A stretch of DNA of 64,000 bases from Dendrobium chrysotoxum (taxonomy: Eukaryota > Streptophyta > Magnoliopsida > Asparagales > Orchidaceae), in the NCBI GenBank assembly GCA_019925795.1, contig CM034309.1:28700729-28764728 (forward strand), written 5' to 3'. The position numbers and the translations under genes are program-made. The notes beneath the pieces were generated by a model, which was not told where the DNA came from, made no database searches, and saw only the letters and a program-made list of their open reading frames with translations. The first letter of the stretch is position 1, and the number at the start of each line of letters is the position of its first letter. Positions 20,238-32,440 of the stretch are shown in pieces.

Positions 20238-21247
20238 GATATATCACCAAAAAATTATCTTGATCGGGCACGAATCTCGAGGAAAAAACTCAAGTTGGAA
20301 ACTTCAAAAATTAATTCGGAGACCATTTAAATTACGATTTCAGCAAGCTTATAGTCGAACTGAGCGTCTCAAAAATACGAACCCAACGACACCAAATTCG
20401 ACTCAATCTGAGCCCAAATGAGTCCAAACCAAGTACCCGAAGCGCTGTTGGAAGCCTCGAACAGCAATTTGAGTTACCAAACGGTCTCCGATTTTGACGA
20501 GCTTATAGTCGAATCGAGCGGATCGACGAGACGAAACCAACGAGCCCAAGATCCTTGAATTCTCATACCATTAAGACCTTCAAATGCTCAATAAACGGTT
20601 CATAATCAAGGGATTCAACATCAGCCGTCCATCCGGATCACTCCATAATTGCCCCTGATCCTTCATCTATTTACGAGCTATGCCACTCTAGAAAATCTAT
20701 AAATAGAGCCCTCATTTTCTCTTAAGGGGGGACCTAAGCCAAGAAGAGAAGAAGAGAAGAAGAAGAGAAGAGAAGTCTAGGAGGGAATAGCTCCTCCTCA
20801 ACCACCGCCGGAACACCGCCGGAACATCGCCGGAGCATCACTAGACGCCCGAGGGACGCCGGAGCTTTGCCTGAGGCCCATGCAACACCGAAATTCTGCC
20901 CGACGCTGGAGTTCTACCCGGCGCCCGAGTGACGCCAGAATTCTTTCCAAGTGACGCCGAAATTCTGCCGGACACCCGAGTAACGTCGGATCTCTGCTTG
21001 GCCTTGTAATTGATACTCATTGTAATCTGATCGCCCTGAATTTAAAGGATGAATCAGCCTCGTGTATTTCATACAACACTAGTGGAACTTTTTCAACTGG
21101 GCGTGGCCCCGTGGTTTTTCCCTTTTCCAGGGCTTTCCACGTAAAAATCCTGGTGTTCTTTCATTCTTCTATTTGTACGCTGGATATACGTACAACGCTG
21201 AGACAGAAATTTAAACTCTATCGCCGTGTATATTCTAGTCCGCAACA
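20237..21247 (+). repeat. 5' LTR of copy 2
   Basis: 1011 bp. U3 resembles that of copy 1 (for example CTTGATCGGGCACGAATCT, ATTTCAGCAAGCTTATAGTC). Instead of a 22-bp minisatellite, the leader (about 20800-20995) has degenerate CACCGCCGGAAC and ACGCCGGAATTCTGCC-like repeats. TATA box CTATAAATAG at 20697-20706. Confidence 0.92.
20697..20706 (+). promoter_or_regulatory. TATA box of the 5' LTR, copy 2
   Basis: CTATAAATAG, repeated at 29673-29682 in the 3' LTR and matching the LTR TATA box of copy 1. Transcription would start near 20730. Confidence 0.7.
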
Positions 21248-21250
21248 GTT

Positions 21251-21267
21251 TGGCGCCGTCTGTGGGA
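21251..21267 (+). other. Primer binding site of copy 2
   Basis: TGGCGCCGTCTGTGGGA, three bases after the LTR, identical to copy 1. Confidence 0.8.
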
Positions 21268-21298
21268 AACTTATCCCACAACTTCAAGTATTACTACA

Positions 21299-21800
21299 AT
21301 GGTCAACATGCGCAGCAGTCGTATCATTGGAGCTTCTCGCTCCAACTCTCACCAGTCCAAAAATCAGTCTATAAATCATAGACGCCCGATATCTACCTCT
21401 TTCTACCCCGGGGGGCAAAACGCACCTGGAGAAGGGACCTTGGGACCCTCCCTAGAAGAGAGAATTCGAAAGATGGAAGAATCTCAAAACAAGAGGGGTC
21501 TTTCTTGGAGGACTTTGTCCTGGCCCCTTCTATTCGGCACTCATGCGTGATACTGTTCATTCATATGCCGATCTAATCCATCATGTGGAAGCACATATAT
21601 CAGCAGATGAGGCAATAAATGCTCACAGAAAACAGTTCGAGCAACCCACTGGGAAGCGTAAGGGAGCACCTGAGATGGATAATCCATCATCACAACAGAA
21701 AAAGCAAGGAAAGAGCAATCTACCTCCTAGACCCCCATTGCCACGACGAGAACCTCGATAGGAGAAGGAGTACACTCCGCTCAACACATCTTGAGCAAAT
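21299..21800 (+). pseudogene. Gag remnant of copy 2
   Basis: Starts at ATG 21299. The first 60-65 residues run to a MEESQNK motif, then sequence corresponding to about residues 51-298 of copy 1 gag is missing. Reading resumes, in another frame, at the GVFLGGL motif and continues with SYADLIHHVEAHISADEAINAHRKQF. Stops follow at 21759-21761 and 21792-21794. The core gag domain is largely gone, so no functional particle protein can be made. Confidence 0.85.
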
Positions 21801-24800
21801 GTGTTAATGGCGATTCAAGATCAAGACAAAGTGAAGTGGCCGCATCCTTTGAAGTCGAATACAGGAAACCAAGATCAGTACTGCCACTTTCATCGTAGTC
21901 GTGGCCACACTACTGAATCTTGTAGGCAACTTAGGGAAGAGATTGAAAGACTCATCCGTCAGGGCTATCTTCGACAGTTTATTGGGAATCCACTTACCCA
22001 AGAAGAAGCTCGTCCCACTGGGGGGCAGAATCAACCACAAAGACAGTCAGTGAATAACCGGATAACGGTTGGCGAAATTGAAACAATCGCCGGAGGCCCC
22101 TTACTATCCGACCAAGTCTTTTTGACTGTGGAAGAAAACCCAACTCCAAAAAAGGCTTGTATCGATCATTCCATCACATTTGATGATTCCGACCTGGAAT
22201 GAGTAAAAACCCCCCATCAAGATCCGCTTGTCATTAACACAGGCATAGGTGACCCGTGTTACAATATCAAAAGAATTCTTGTGGACAACGGAAGCTCTGT
22301 AGATGTCCTGTTCTACTCTACTTTTCTCAACATGGGTCTCTCAAGAGAAAAACTTCAACTTGCGGCAGGTCCTTTATATGGATTTGATAATCAACCTGTA
22401 CAAGCAGAAGGTATAATCAATCTCCCGGTAGTACTTGGAGAATTTCCTCGACAGACTACACACCCCATTCAATTAATCCTGGTGAAGTCAGAATCGGCTT
22501 ACAACGCTATCTTCGGGAGGCCGCTCCAGTCAATTTTTTGGATCATCGCCTCCATCCCTCACCTCAAGCTGAAATTTCATACCCCATCAGGAGTCGGTGT
22601 AGTACGCGGAGATCAGCAAATAGCGCAAACCTGCTATCTTAGGCAGATCAAGCCTCGTCCAACAGTTACCCTGAGCATCGAAGATTTTGATCTACGAACC
22701 GAAGATATTCCTCAAAGAGCTTCCCCTGTGGAAGATCTTACTACTGTATCTATATCTGAAGAGCATCCTTCAAACACAGTGCGAATTGTATCGCTTCTCT
22801 CAGATGATGAGAAGAAAAACTTTACAGATTTTCTACGAGAAAATCAAGATATTTTTGCATGGAGTCCAGCAGATATGCCTGAAATTGACCCCGAAGTGAT
22901 CGTTCACTCCCTCAAAGTCAATCCAACGTGCAAACCGATTGTCCAGAAGAAACGAAACTTTGCACCAAATTGTCAGCAAGAGATTGAACAAGAAGTAGAT
23001 AAACTTTTAGAAGTCGGATTCATACGAGAGGTGCACTATCCTACTTGGTTAACAAATGTTGTCATGGTATGGAAGGGGAGTGGAGCTTGGAGAATGTGTA
23101 TAGATTATACTGATCTCAACAAAGCTTGCCCAAAAGATAGTTTTTCGCTCCCTCACATTGACCAGTTAGTTAATACCACCTCTGGTCATCAGATGTTGAG
23201 CTTTATGGATGCCTACTCCGGCTACAATCAAATAAAAATGAATCCTGCTGATGAAGAAGCAACAGCTTTTCAAACAGACAAAGGATTGTACTGCTACCGG
23301 GTGATGCCCTTCGGGCTCAAAAATACTAGAGCAACCTATCAGCGCCTCATGAACAAGGTTTTCAAAAGCCTTATTGGACGTACTATGGAGGTGTACGTGG
23401 ACGATATGTTGGTAAAAAGTCTTGAAAAATCCTAATATATCTCTGACCTGAAATAATGTTTCCACTTATTGAGACATTATAATATGCGACTCAACCCTGC
23501 TAAATGTGCTTTTGGAGTCGCTTCTGGAAAGTTTTTAGGATTTATGGTAACCCATAAAGGAATTGAGGCTAATCTAGAGAAGATTAAGGCACTAAGAGAT
23601 ATGGTGACGCCAAAGAACATCAAGGAGGTCCAAAGGCTGAATGGGAGAATTACGGCACTATCTCGTTTCCTGGCACGTTCAGGAGACAAATATTTTCCCT
23701 TCTTCAAGATACTTAGAGGCGCTCGTAGCTCTGGATTCCAATGGACAGATGAATGTCAAGAAGCCTTCGAACAATTACGAAAGTATTTGGCATCCCCTCC
23801 ACTACTTTCTAAACCCATACCAGGAGAGAGATTGTATTTGTATATGGCTATATCTATCCAAGCCATTAGTTCGGTTCTGGTCCGAGAAGAAAATGCTATA
23901 CAACATCCTATCTACTATGTTAATAAGATTTTATCTGAAGTAGAGGGACGTTATCCTTTGGCAGATAAGATAACATTGGCGTTAGTTTATTCTACCAGAA
24001 AACTACACCCTTACTTTCAAGCCCATTCAATTGGGGTTTACACGAATCTGCTGTTAAAAAGCATTCTGCAGAAGCCAGAAGCATCGGGCAGGCTTGTTAA
24101 GTGGTCTGTAGAACTGGGAGAATTTGATATCCACTACTTGCCTAGGCCCGATATTAAATCTCAAGCACTAGCAGATTTCGTAGTTGAATGCACCGTTCTA
24201 GTATCTGATGTACAATCGAGTGCTTCACCTTCTTCTCCATGCTGGACGTTGTACGTCGATGGAGCTTCAGGAAGTTCCAGGGCCGGTGCTAGAATTTTAT
24301 TAATCTCTCCGCAGAAAGTTACCCTTGAGTACGGGCTCCGACTCAAGTTCCCAGCAACCAACAACATAGCCGAATACGAGGCCCTTATTGCTTGATTGAG
24401 ACTAGCAATTGACTGTGAAGTCCAAAACCTAATAGACCACACTGATTCCCAACTAGTCGCTTCTTAGGTGGAGGGGGAGTTTGATATTCACAATCCTCAG
24501 CTAGCTCAATATTGTAACATTGTGAAGCTACTCTTGGCTCGTATAGGAGAGCATCAAATCATACATATCCTCCGAGAATAAAATGCGAGAGCAGACGCTC
24601 TTTCTAAACTTGCTACATCAATAATAGGGGACATCTATAAGAGAAGGTGTATCGAGGAGATCCACTTTCCAAGTATTCAGGGTCCGTAGGTCATACAATC
24701 AATTGACGAACCAAGAGAGATATCTTGGATCGAACCCATCTTATCTTTTCTGAAAGATGGAGTGCTACCTGAAGAACATATGGCTGCAATACGACTTCGT

Positions 24801-25961
24801 AGACAAGCTACAAATTTCACCATTATTGGCAACGAGTTGTATAAGCGCTCCTTTATTGGGCCGTACCTCAAGTGTCTCCCACCATCAGAAGCTGATTACG
24901 CACTTCGAGAAGTTTATTCTGGAGTATGTGGAGAACATTTGGGAGGAAGAGCGTTAGCTTACAAGATTATGAGACAGGGATTCTATTGGCCTACAATGAA
25001 ACAGGACGCACTTGAGTTCACACAAAAGTGTGAAAGCTGTCAACTGCATTCCAACCTCACTCATACACCTGCTCTGGAGCTTGCATCCCTTCAAAGCCCC
25101 TGGCCTTTTGCCCACTGGAGAATTGATATAATAGGACCTTTTTCTATAGCGACTGGACAACAAAAATTCATTATTTTGGCTGTAGATTACTTCACTAAAT
25201 GGGTGGAGGCAGAACCTTTGGCGAAGATTACTGAAGCAAATGCCAAGCAATTCTTATGGAAGAACATAATAGGTCGCTTTGGCATTCCTGCGAAAATCGT
25301 CACTGATAATGGGACACAGTTCACCGGGAAGATCTTTACATCTTTTTGTAAGGATTTTCATATTCAGCTCATTCACACAGCTGTTGCCCATCCTCAAGCC
25401 AATGGGCAAACAGAGGTTACAAACCGAACAATCCTGAAAGGGCTGAAGACACACCTGGGGAAGGCTGGGGGGCAATGGGCCGAAGAACTCCCCAATGTCC
25501 TTTGGGCTTATCGGACCACCGCTAGAACTCCTACAGGGGAAACCCCATATAACCTTTGCTTTGGTACAGAAGTAATCATACCGGTTGATATCGGAGTTCC
25601 TAGCCACAGAGTTTAGACTTTTGACTTCAATACCAACGAGGAGAGGCTTAGAATAAATTTGGATCTCCTCCCAGAAGTAAGAGATGAAGTCTCACTCAGA
25701 ACCGTTGCATACCACCAAAGAATCGCCCGTCACTACAATTGAAGGGTGAAACCTCGCCCTATCACCATTGGAGACTTAGTACTACGAAGCATTGAAGCCG
25801 CTGGAAAAGGTCCTCAGCGTAATAAGCTCTCCCCCCTCTGGGAGGGTCCTTATTTGGTAGCGGCTATGGTCAAGCCTGGAATTTTAAAACTGAAGGATGC
25901 TGGTGAAAAAATACTTCCCCAAACTTGGAACCTGGGCAACCTTCGCAAATACTATCAGTAG
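21801..25961 (+). pseudogene. Gag zinc knuckle and pol of copy 2
   Basis: One reading frame throughout, with stops at 22200, 23433, 23454, 24393, 24465, 24579, 24687, 25614 and 25740 (first base of each). Recognisable in order: zinc knuckle YCHFHRSRGHTTESC, protease DNGSS, RT with YVDD, a degenerate first RNase H, a second RNase H with YVDGASG, integrase with VDYFTKW, TDNGTQF and GQTEVTN, and the end NLRKYYQ. No frameshift is needed, which points to point mutation as the main mode of decay. Confidence 0.9.
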
Positions 25962-26204
25962 GAGTTGATACCACTATCTGTCTATGTGCTATGTTTATCT
26001 TGCATCTTATCTTCTCATGTAGTCGTGTTATGTATCTTTAAAGTTTTTCGTACATCCCTTATGTGTTAATTATAGAAGAACTTTTTTCTTGTATCCCTAA
26101 GTTGTTCTAGGGAACTGCTATCTTATATTACAAAGTAATGTGATATTCACTTTGTCGTGCTATTGTCTCTTCTCTCCAAACTTTTTTTTTGCGATTTGAG
26201 AAAT

Positions 26205-26480
26205 ACACAATCTACATTGTATCTCAATCACTGAATGATCAATCCCAGGGGGATTTAATCCGACCTCTTCCACACAGGTTAATGTCATCAAGCAAAAGCT
26301 TTGACTAACAACCTCGGATAGGTCGAATATCCTAGGAGGATATCTTGGATATCAAAATCATTTGATGATCAATCCCAAAGGGACTTGATCTGACCTTTTC
26401 CGGACAGGTTAATGTCACTAAGCAAAATGCTTTCACTAATAACCCCGGATAAGTCAAAACCTTTAAAAAAAAGGGATATC
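26205..26480. other. Conserved tandem non-coding block, copy 2
   Basis: Two units about 130 bp apart with TGATCAATCCCA, GACCT-TTCC-ACAGGTTAATGTCA and GGATA-GTC motifs. Read on the minus strand they match the block at 11860-12135 in copy 1, including GAGATACAATG and ATTGTGTATTTCTC at 26226-26199. The position is again between the ends of pol and the opposite-strand gene. Confidence 0.75.
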
Positions 26481-26694
26481 TCACATTTACTCAAGTCAAA
26501 AAGAGTTCACTAAAATACTCTCATCCATACTAAAGTAAAACCAAGTGAATTTCATTTGCATGTGAGAAAAGAACATCAACAACTTCTTTATATATCACTG
26601 AACATCGAGTACACCAAATAGAAATATCAATATCGAGCATGCATACAATCACTAGAAAGAAAGCAAAGAGATATAAAATAACATCAAAGACATC

Positions 26695-28366
26695 CTACAG
26701 AATCTCAACATCATCCTCATCCTCCTCCAAGGAAAAAGCTCGTTGCAACTCGCTCTCCAGCTCTTCACCCCCAGAGTTTGAAGAAGCATCACTAGAAGCC
26801 TGGCTAGGAGTCAACCCCTCGATCTCCACTCTAATCTTGCGATGTACTGTACGTACACCCTTCATAAAGCCCCTGATGAAGCCATCCTCTACGCACTCTG
26901 CCTCCAAGGCCTTCACCTCCACATCATGAATATTACTGCGAGCCTCCTGAATGTGGTCCTTAATGATGATCTTGAAAGCATAAGATTTCTTAAACTCCTC
27001 AATAACTGCAGATGGCAACTGCTGGGCCTCCTTCTCGGACAGTACACTCTGAAGCCTCTCATTCTCAGCCTCAAGGATCTGCTGAGTCTTTTCCTGCTGC
27101 TTGATTGTCACCTGTGCCTCCACCAACTCTATATGCAGACGATCCATCCGTTCATTCTGAGAAGAGGCTGAAGTAATTTTGTTGGCCAACTCTGCTCTAC
27201 ACCCCTCAAGCTGATCCTCTACCACCTTCATCTCCTTCACTTTGCTGTCATATTTCTTCTTGTACTCTCTCTGAAGGTATTTAACCTTCACAAACTCTTT
27301 GTTCCAATCATTCAGAGTCTTGGTCATCTCGAGCTTGAAATCAGAATACTGAGAGAAGAGAATATCAGAAATATATTCCTTAAGAAATATAAAAAAGAGG
27401 AAGAAGTAAAGGAGAACTCACCAACTCCTCAGCCCGTCGGCGGCCAATGCACTGATGGTTCAACACATCTTTCAGAATATATGACTTGAATGGAGAAACT
27501 CGAGGACCTTTGCTAACAACTGTCAAAACCTCATCTGCCTTCTTCTTCCTCGGTGCCTGCAAACCTTCCACACTCCCTGGTCGCTTGGAGTGATTCTTTT
27601 GGGGAACCACTTCTGGAACTCTAGCAGACTTCTTCAACATTTGAGCATGTGATCTCCCTGCTTGAGTAGATAATCCAACCTTGAACAAGTACTCTTCATC
27701 TATGTATCTACTCAAGTAACGCACATCGTAGTGTTGAGCGTCCAAATCAAGGAGCTTGAGTATCCTCAATAAATCTTCTGCTCTAATGTGAAGGGGGACA
27801 TGTAGCTCTTTCAACTTCCCCCATTTCTCCTGAAGACCCCAATCATTCTGCACATAAAAGAAATTGCTGCTCCAACCTTTCGAGGGGTCTCTAGTGCGGA
27901 TGTCCAACCACTTGGACCTGAAAGAAATACGTCCCTGCGCGTCGCTAAAGAGACGCCCCATCCGAGAAAGGCACTCTGAGGAAAGTACCACTCCACGGTC
28001 TCTAAAGAGCACGATCAGGCCCATCACGATTGACATGACTCTGTAGGAAAATTGAGACAAGCATACCCCATAAATCGTCAGAATGTTGATCAGTTCGGAA
28101 GAAAGAGGAAATTATAGTCCCGCTCGCAGACTAAATTCATACACCGTCACATATCCCGGGGGAGGGAAGCAGGCACGATCAGTTCTGGCCGGCACCTTCA
28201 TCACCAAATCATTAGGAAAATGAAATTTTTTTCTAAATGAGATAAAAGAATCCTCAGTAATGGTGGAAATCACATCATCAGCTTTCGGCGCCTTTTGAAC
28301 CCTCTTTGAAATTTTAGATCGTTGCACAGGACGATCTTCCGTAGGATTTTTTGCAGAATCACCCAT
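26695..28366 (-). pseudogene. Opposite-strand gene of copy 2
   Basis: Exon 1 is 28366-27422 (start MGDSAKNPTE) and exon 2 is 27348-26695. The 73-bp GT-AG intron sits at the same position and phase as the last intron of the copy 1 gene (after an E-E-L/K-E-I residue triplet). Together 532 codons, broken by a single TAA at 28114-28112 (codon 85). Shared features with copy 1 are RTDRA, GLIV-F-RDRG, TRDPSK, NDWGL-EKW, a basic patch RKKK, a coiled coil in exon 2, GLTPSQAS and an acidic tail. The small first intron of copy 1 is absent; the N-termini align without it. Except for the stop it looks well kept compared with pol in the same element. Confidence 0.8.
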
Positions 28367-28632
28367 TTTGCTTCCTTTACTAAAGAGGGGTGTAAATCCA
28401 AGTAGGGAAAATCACCTACAACAGACTATGGAAAGCCTCCAAAGTGGGAAGAAAAAGGGAGAAAAATGGAGGGCGGTAGGGGGGAAAGCCGCTAACTTCT
28501 GCGCAAAAGGAGGGGCGCCGAGTCAAGTAGGGAAAGTCACCTACTTAAAAATGGCGGAAAGCCTCAGAATGCCAAAAGCTAGAAGGCCAGAGGAAGAAGA
28601 GAGTATGGTGCAAATTTTCATTACCCCAAGAT

Positions 28633-28643
28633 GGGTATTTATA
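28633..28643 (-). promoter_or_regulatory. TATA box of the opposite-strand gene, copy 2
   Basis: TATAAATACCC on the minus strand, followed by ATCTTGGGG; it corresponds to 9380-9390 of copy 1. It lies about 270 bp upstream of the ATG at 28366. Confidence 0.7.
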
Positions 28644-29202
28644 GGATGAAAAGGGGGAGAAAAAGAGAGGGAAATGTGAAGAAAAGAGGGGAAAAATGTT
28701 TGAAAATTGGAGGGAAAAGGCTTCTAAAAGAAACTTTGAATTTTTCTGAATTTTTCAGAATTTTTTCGGAATTTTTTGGGTTTTTTTTGGATTTTTTGGA
28801 TTTTTTTATCCATGTGGGCCCCACTTTTAAAAAAATAATAAAAAATAAAAAAAGGGGGGGGGGGGGGGGGCGAAACAAACTGCCGCGCGCCCCTTGCCTG
28901 CGCGCCCCTTGCCCGCGCGGGCGCCGCCGGCGGCGGTTGCTGGCGGCCGGCCGGTTCGGCCGCCTACGCGTTACTGGGCTCCGATTTTGGGCCCGGACGG
29001 TCCAAATTCGACGTTTTTAAGATCCCCGGACACGTTTTTTGACGTTCCGGACTCAATTTTGACACTTTCGGAGCTCAACGAGGCCTCTACAATCGAGTTT
29101 GAGGAAAATTATATCTTTTTGAACGCCATTTTTTACGATTCGGCCGATGTAAAATGTCGGAACAAGTATTTTTGAACTCCTGGAGCTTCGACGTCCAAAA
29201 AT
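28644..29202. other. Spacer with 17-G run and GC-rich block, copy 2
   Basis: Contains T-rich TTTTTCGGAATTTTTT-like runs (28738-28805), a run of 17 G at 28854-28870, and a GC-rich stretch with CGCGCCCCTTGCC repeats (28886-28965). No reading frame with recognisable similarity. Confidence 0.6.
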
Positions 29203-29213
29203 AGGGGGGCAAC
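29203..29213 (+). other. Polypurine tract of copy 2
   Basis: AGGGGGG followed by CAAC and then the 3' LTR; identical to copy 1. Confidence 0.8.
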
Positions 29214-30233
29214 TGATATATCACCAAAAAATTATCTTGATCGGGCACGAATCTCGAGGAAAAACTCAAGTTGGAAACTTCAAAAATTAATTCGGAGACC
29301 ATTTAAACTACGATTTCAGCAAGCTTATAGTCGAACTGAGCGTCTCGAAAATACGAACCCAACGACACCAAATTCGACTCAATCTGAGCCCAAATGAGTC
29401 CAAACTAAGTACCCGAAGCACTGTTGGAAGCCTCGAAGAGCAATTTGGGTTACCAAACGGTCTCCGATTTTGACGAGCTTATAGCCAAATCGAGCGGCTC
29501 GACGAGACGAATCCAACGAGCCCAAGATCGTTGAATTATGATACCATTAAGACCTTCAAATGCTCAATAAACGGTTCATGATCAAGGGATTCAACATCAG
29601 TCGTCCATCCGGATCACTCCATAATTGCCCCTGATCCTTCATCTATTTACGAGCTATGCCACTCCAGAAAATCTATAAATAGAGCCCTCATTTTCTCTTG
29701 AGGGGGACCTAAGCCAAGAAGAGAAGAAGAGAAGAAGAAGACAAGAGAAGTCTAGGAGGGAATAGCTCCTCCTCGACCACCGCCGGAACACCGCCGGAAC
29801 CCCGTCAGAACATCGCCGGAGCATCACTGGACGCCCGAGGGACGCCGGAGCTTTGCCTGACGCCCGAGCAACACCGGAATTCTGCCCGATGCTGGAATTC
29901 TACCCGGCGCCCTAGTGACGCCAGAATTCTTTCCAAGTGACGCCGGAATTCTGCCGGAGACCTGAGTAACGTCGGATCTCTGCTTGGCCTTGTAACTGAT
30001 ACTCATTGTAATCTGATCACCCTAAATTTAAAGGACGAATCAGCCTCGTGTATTTCATACAACACTAGTGGAACTTTTTTAACTGGGCGTGGCCCCGTGG
30101 TTTTTCCCTTTTCCAGGGCTTTCCACGTAAAAATCCTGGTGTTCTTTCATTCTTCTGTTTGTGCGCTGGATATACATACAACGCTAAGATGAAAATTTAA
30201 ACTCTATCGCCGCATATATTTTAGTCCGCAACT
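29214..30233 (+). repeat. 3' LTR of copy 2
   Basis: 1020 bp, matching 20237-21247 with many scattered differences, for example around 29408-29440, 29484-29510 and 29800-29812. TATA box at 29673-29682. It ends CCGCAAC plus T where the 5' LTR has A. Confidence 0.9.
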
Positions 30234-30239
30234 ATAATA

Positions 30240-32440
30240 AAAAAGAAATAGAGAAGAGGGGGGAAATTTCAAAAAAAAGAGGGGGAAAGAACACTCTTGC
30301 AATTTTCATCGTCATCACCACTACCGCATCACGCAGGTATAACGTTTCAAGCTCAAAGACCTCCAAAGTCCCATTCTCGACATTCGTGGCGCTCCGGGGG
30401 ACCCCTTATATACGCTTTTCTTTGCGTAGTGGGGGGAACTTGATGAGGCATACGCTGAGGCGGGCGAGCCTTGTGCACGCTTTTCTTAGCACGGCAAGAA
30501 AAAATTTATGTACCCGTATGCACCTCAGTGCTGACAGGAAAATAACTGTTTGTTCAAACAAGTACCCCCAAAGACTTATGCACACCTTTCTTGGCATGGT
30601 AAGATTGAAAACTACAGTCACGGTGTCATCTGATACCGACCGTGCACATCTTTCTTAATGTGGCGGGTAGGCTATGACTCTTAAAATTTTCCCCAAATAG
30701 GGGAGACGTCTAGAGGCTACCGAAATTCAATCTGAGGATGCACAATAACTTATACAAATTATAAGGGACTTGACATTGAACAAATAACGATGAATTGAAA
30801 TGGAACTTGAACATATATATGAATCAAACTTGTAGTCAGAATTACAGGGAACCAAAATGAATTTTAGATTTTAAAAGGCATAATCGAACTAAATATACAA
30901 ATCCTAAAATATGAGTCAAGCCGTGTTAACGAATAATCAGAAGACTCGTGATGAACAAATAACCTTAAACACCACTTACTTATAGGCCGCAATATGAAAT
31001 CTCTAATAAATGCTACAATGGTTAGATCAATCAAAGTGTAAATGCCAGCTAGCAATAACGATAGTGTTATTATTCATGTCATGAATCATCAAGTAATGCG
31101 ATGAATAACCAATAACATTCACAACGAATTGTCTTTACGTAGACAATGAGAGGCATGTAATGAATATGAAGATTTGATAGCAATCATATGCAATAAATGT
31201 AATATGCCTACCAGTGAAGCAAGAGAATTGTGAAGGAAATAGCTTCATTGCCATTGATGTTGGTTAACTTGCAAATAAATATGCAGTAGCCTACTCGCAA
31301 GCAATGGCGGGTGGTTTAATATATTTGAAGATAATAACAGTTGAGATGTTGTAAGCATGGTAGATCACTTGTGGTCACAAATGTAGATGATATTTACAGG
31401 CAAGAACCAAAAGTCAGCCGGCAAACATGAGCCCCTATAAATCATTGTGGTAGATTTCTCATGCATATAACACTTCGCCTACACATGGAAAGGGAGGTTT
31501 GTAGTGCAAACACCACAGTTCATCAAAAGGCAAGAGCGTTAGACCTTCAATAAAAATATTAATGTCACTTTACAATCATAAGAGACAATCACCTGTGGGT
31601 CACGAAGGACTCTTAATACATGCTTGACAGATTGTTTACAGATGATAGTGAAAGGAATATGAGCTAATATAGCAGCTTGCTGATTGACATATATGAAGAA
31701 GTCAATGGTGCACGCAGCTTAACTTACAGTTAACGGTAATTTGACATACAATGACCACAACAAATTGACATATTCGATTGGCTTGAAGTAAATGAAGCCT
31801 ATATATAGTCAATGACATTTAAATAGGTACATTAAATGTGCCAATAAGCAATCTGATGCGAACATAGTAATCTTCTTATGACTGAGATCAACCAGCTTGT
31901 AAGATGCACGCAGTAATTCCCACGAACACTGAAACACATGCAAGCAAATACAACATCTTATTAATCAATGTGCATAAGGAATTTGATGATGAATGCAACC
32001 GGTCATTAGTCAACATGTAGGGAGAAATCAGCGATGAACGCAACTCATCCGACAATCATTATTAATTTGTAAATGAACATACACATTCTCTTGCAAACAA
32101 TAACACTAATTATTATCTTATGAATACACTCAAAGAGACTGAAGAATATAATGACATGTTCATAAGCAAAGTATGAGTCATGCAACAGATGGTGCACTCT
32201 CCTTACAGTCAACATCAAGAGATTTGTTGTATGCACAATAGCATGTCTACGGCTAATAATCAGCAACAAGGGATGGATGTTATGATGCCCTCATAGTTGT
32301 CAACCACTCAACTGCTGGAAAATACATTGATCCCCTAAAAGCAAGGAGGCTGATATGCAACAAATGTAAGCACTTACAAGTTGTTGTAGAGGAACCATCA
32401 TGAGCTCAACACACTTCTTACAAGTAAAATTTAGAAGACC
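30240..32440. other. Unclassified DNA, no gene recognised
   Basis: 30300-30720 holds three weak repeats of a GCAC-CTTTTCTTAGC / GCACACCTTTCTTGGC type block. 30720-32440 is AT-rich with degenerate GCAAGCAAT/ATGCAA motifs. Open frames are short and show no similarity. It may be the degraded left part of the repeat family that continues at 32440. Confidence 0.4.

Larger units (their letters stand above)
20237..30233 (+). mobile_element. Tat-lineage Ty3/gypsy retrotransposon, copy 2
   Basis: About 10 kb on the plus strand, with LTR ends TGATATATCA...CCGCAACA. The last base of the 3' LTR appears changed. The flanks AAAAT (left) and ATAAT (right) fit a target duplication with one mismatch. The order is the same as in copy 1: gag, protease, RT, two RNase H domains, integrase, opposite-strand gene, 3' LTR. 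Gag has lost about 245 codons, and gag-pol carries eleven in-frame stops by eye. The two LTRs differ clearly more than those of copy 1, so the insertion is older. LTR and coding sequences resemble copy 1 but belong to a different subfamily. Confidence 0.92.

Noticed and set aside
28854..28870. Run of 17 G as a functional signal
   Set aside because: It lies in spacer of a decayed element, copy 1 lacks it, and such runs are prone to slippage and sequencing error.
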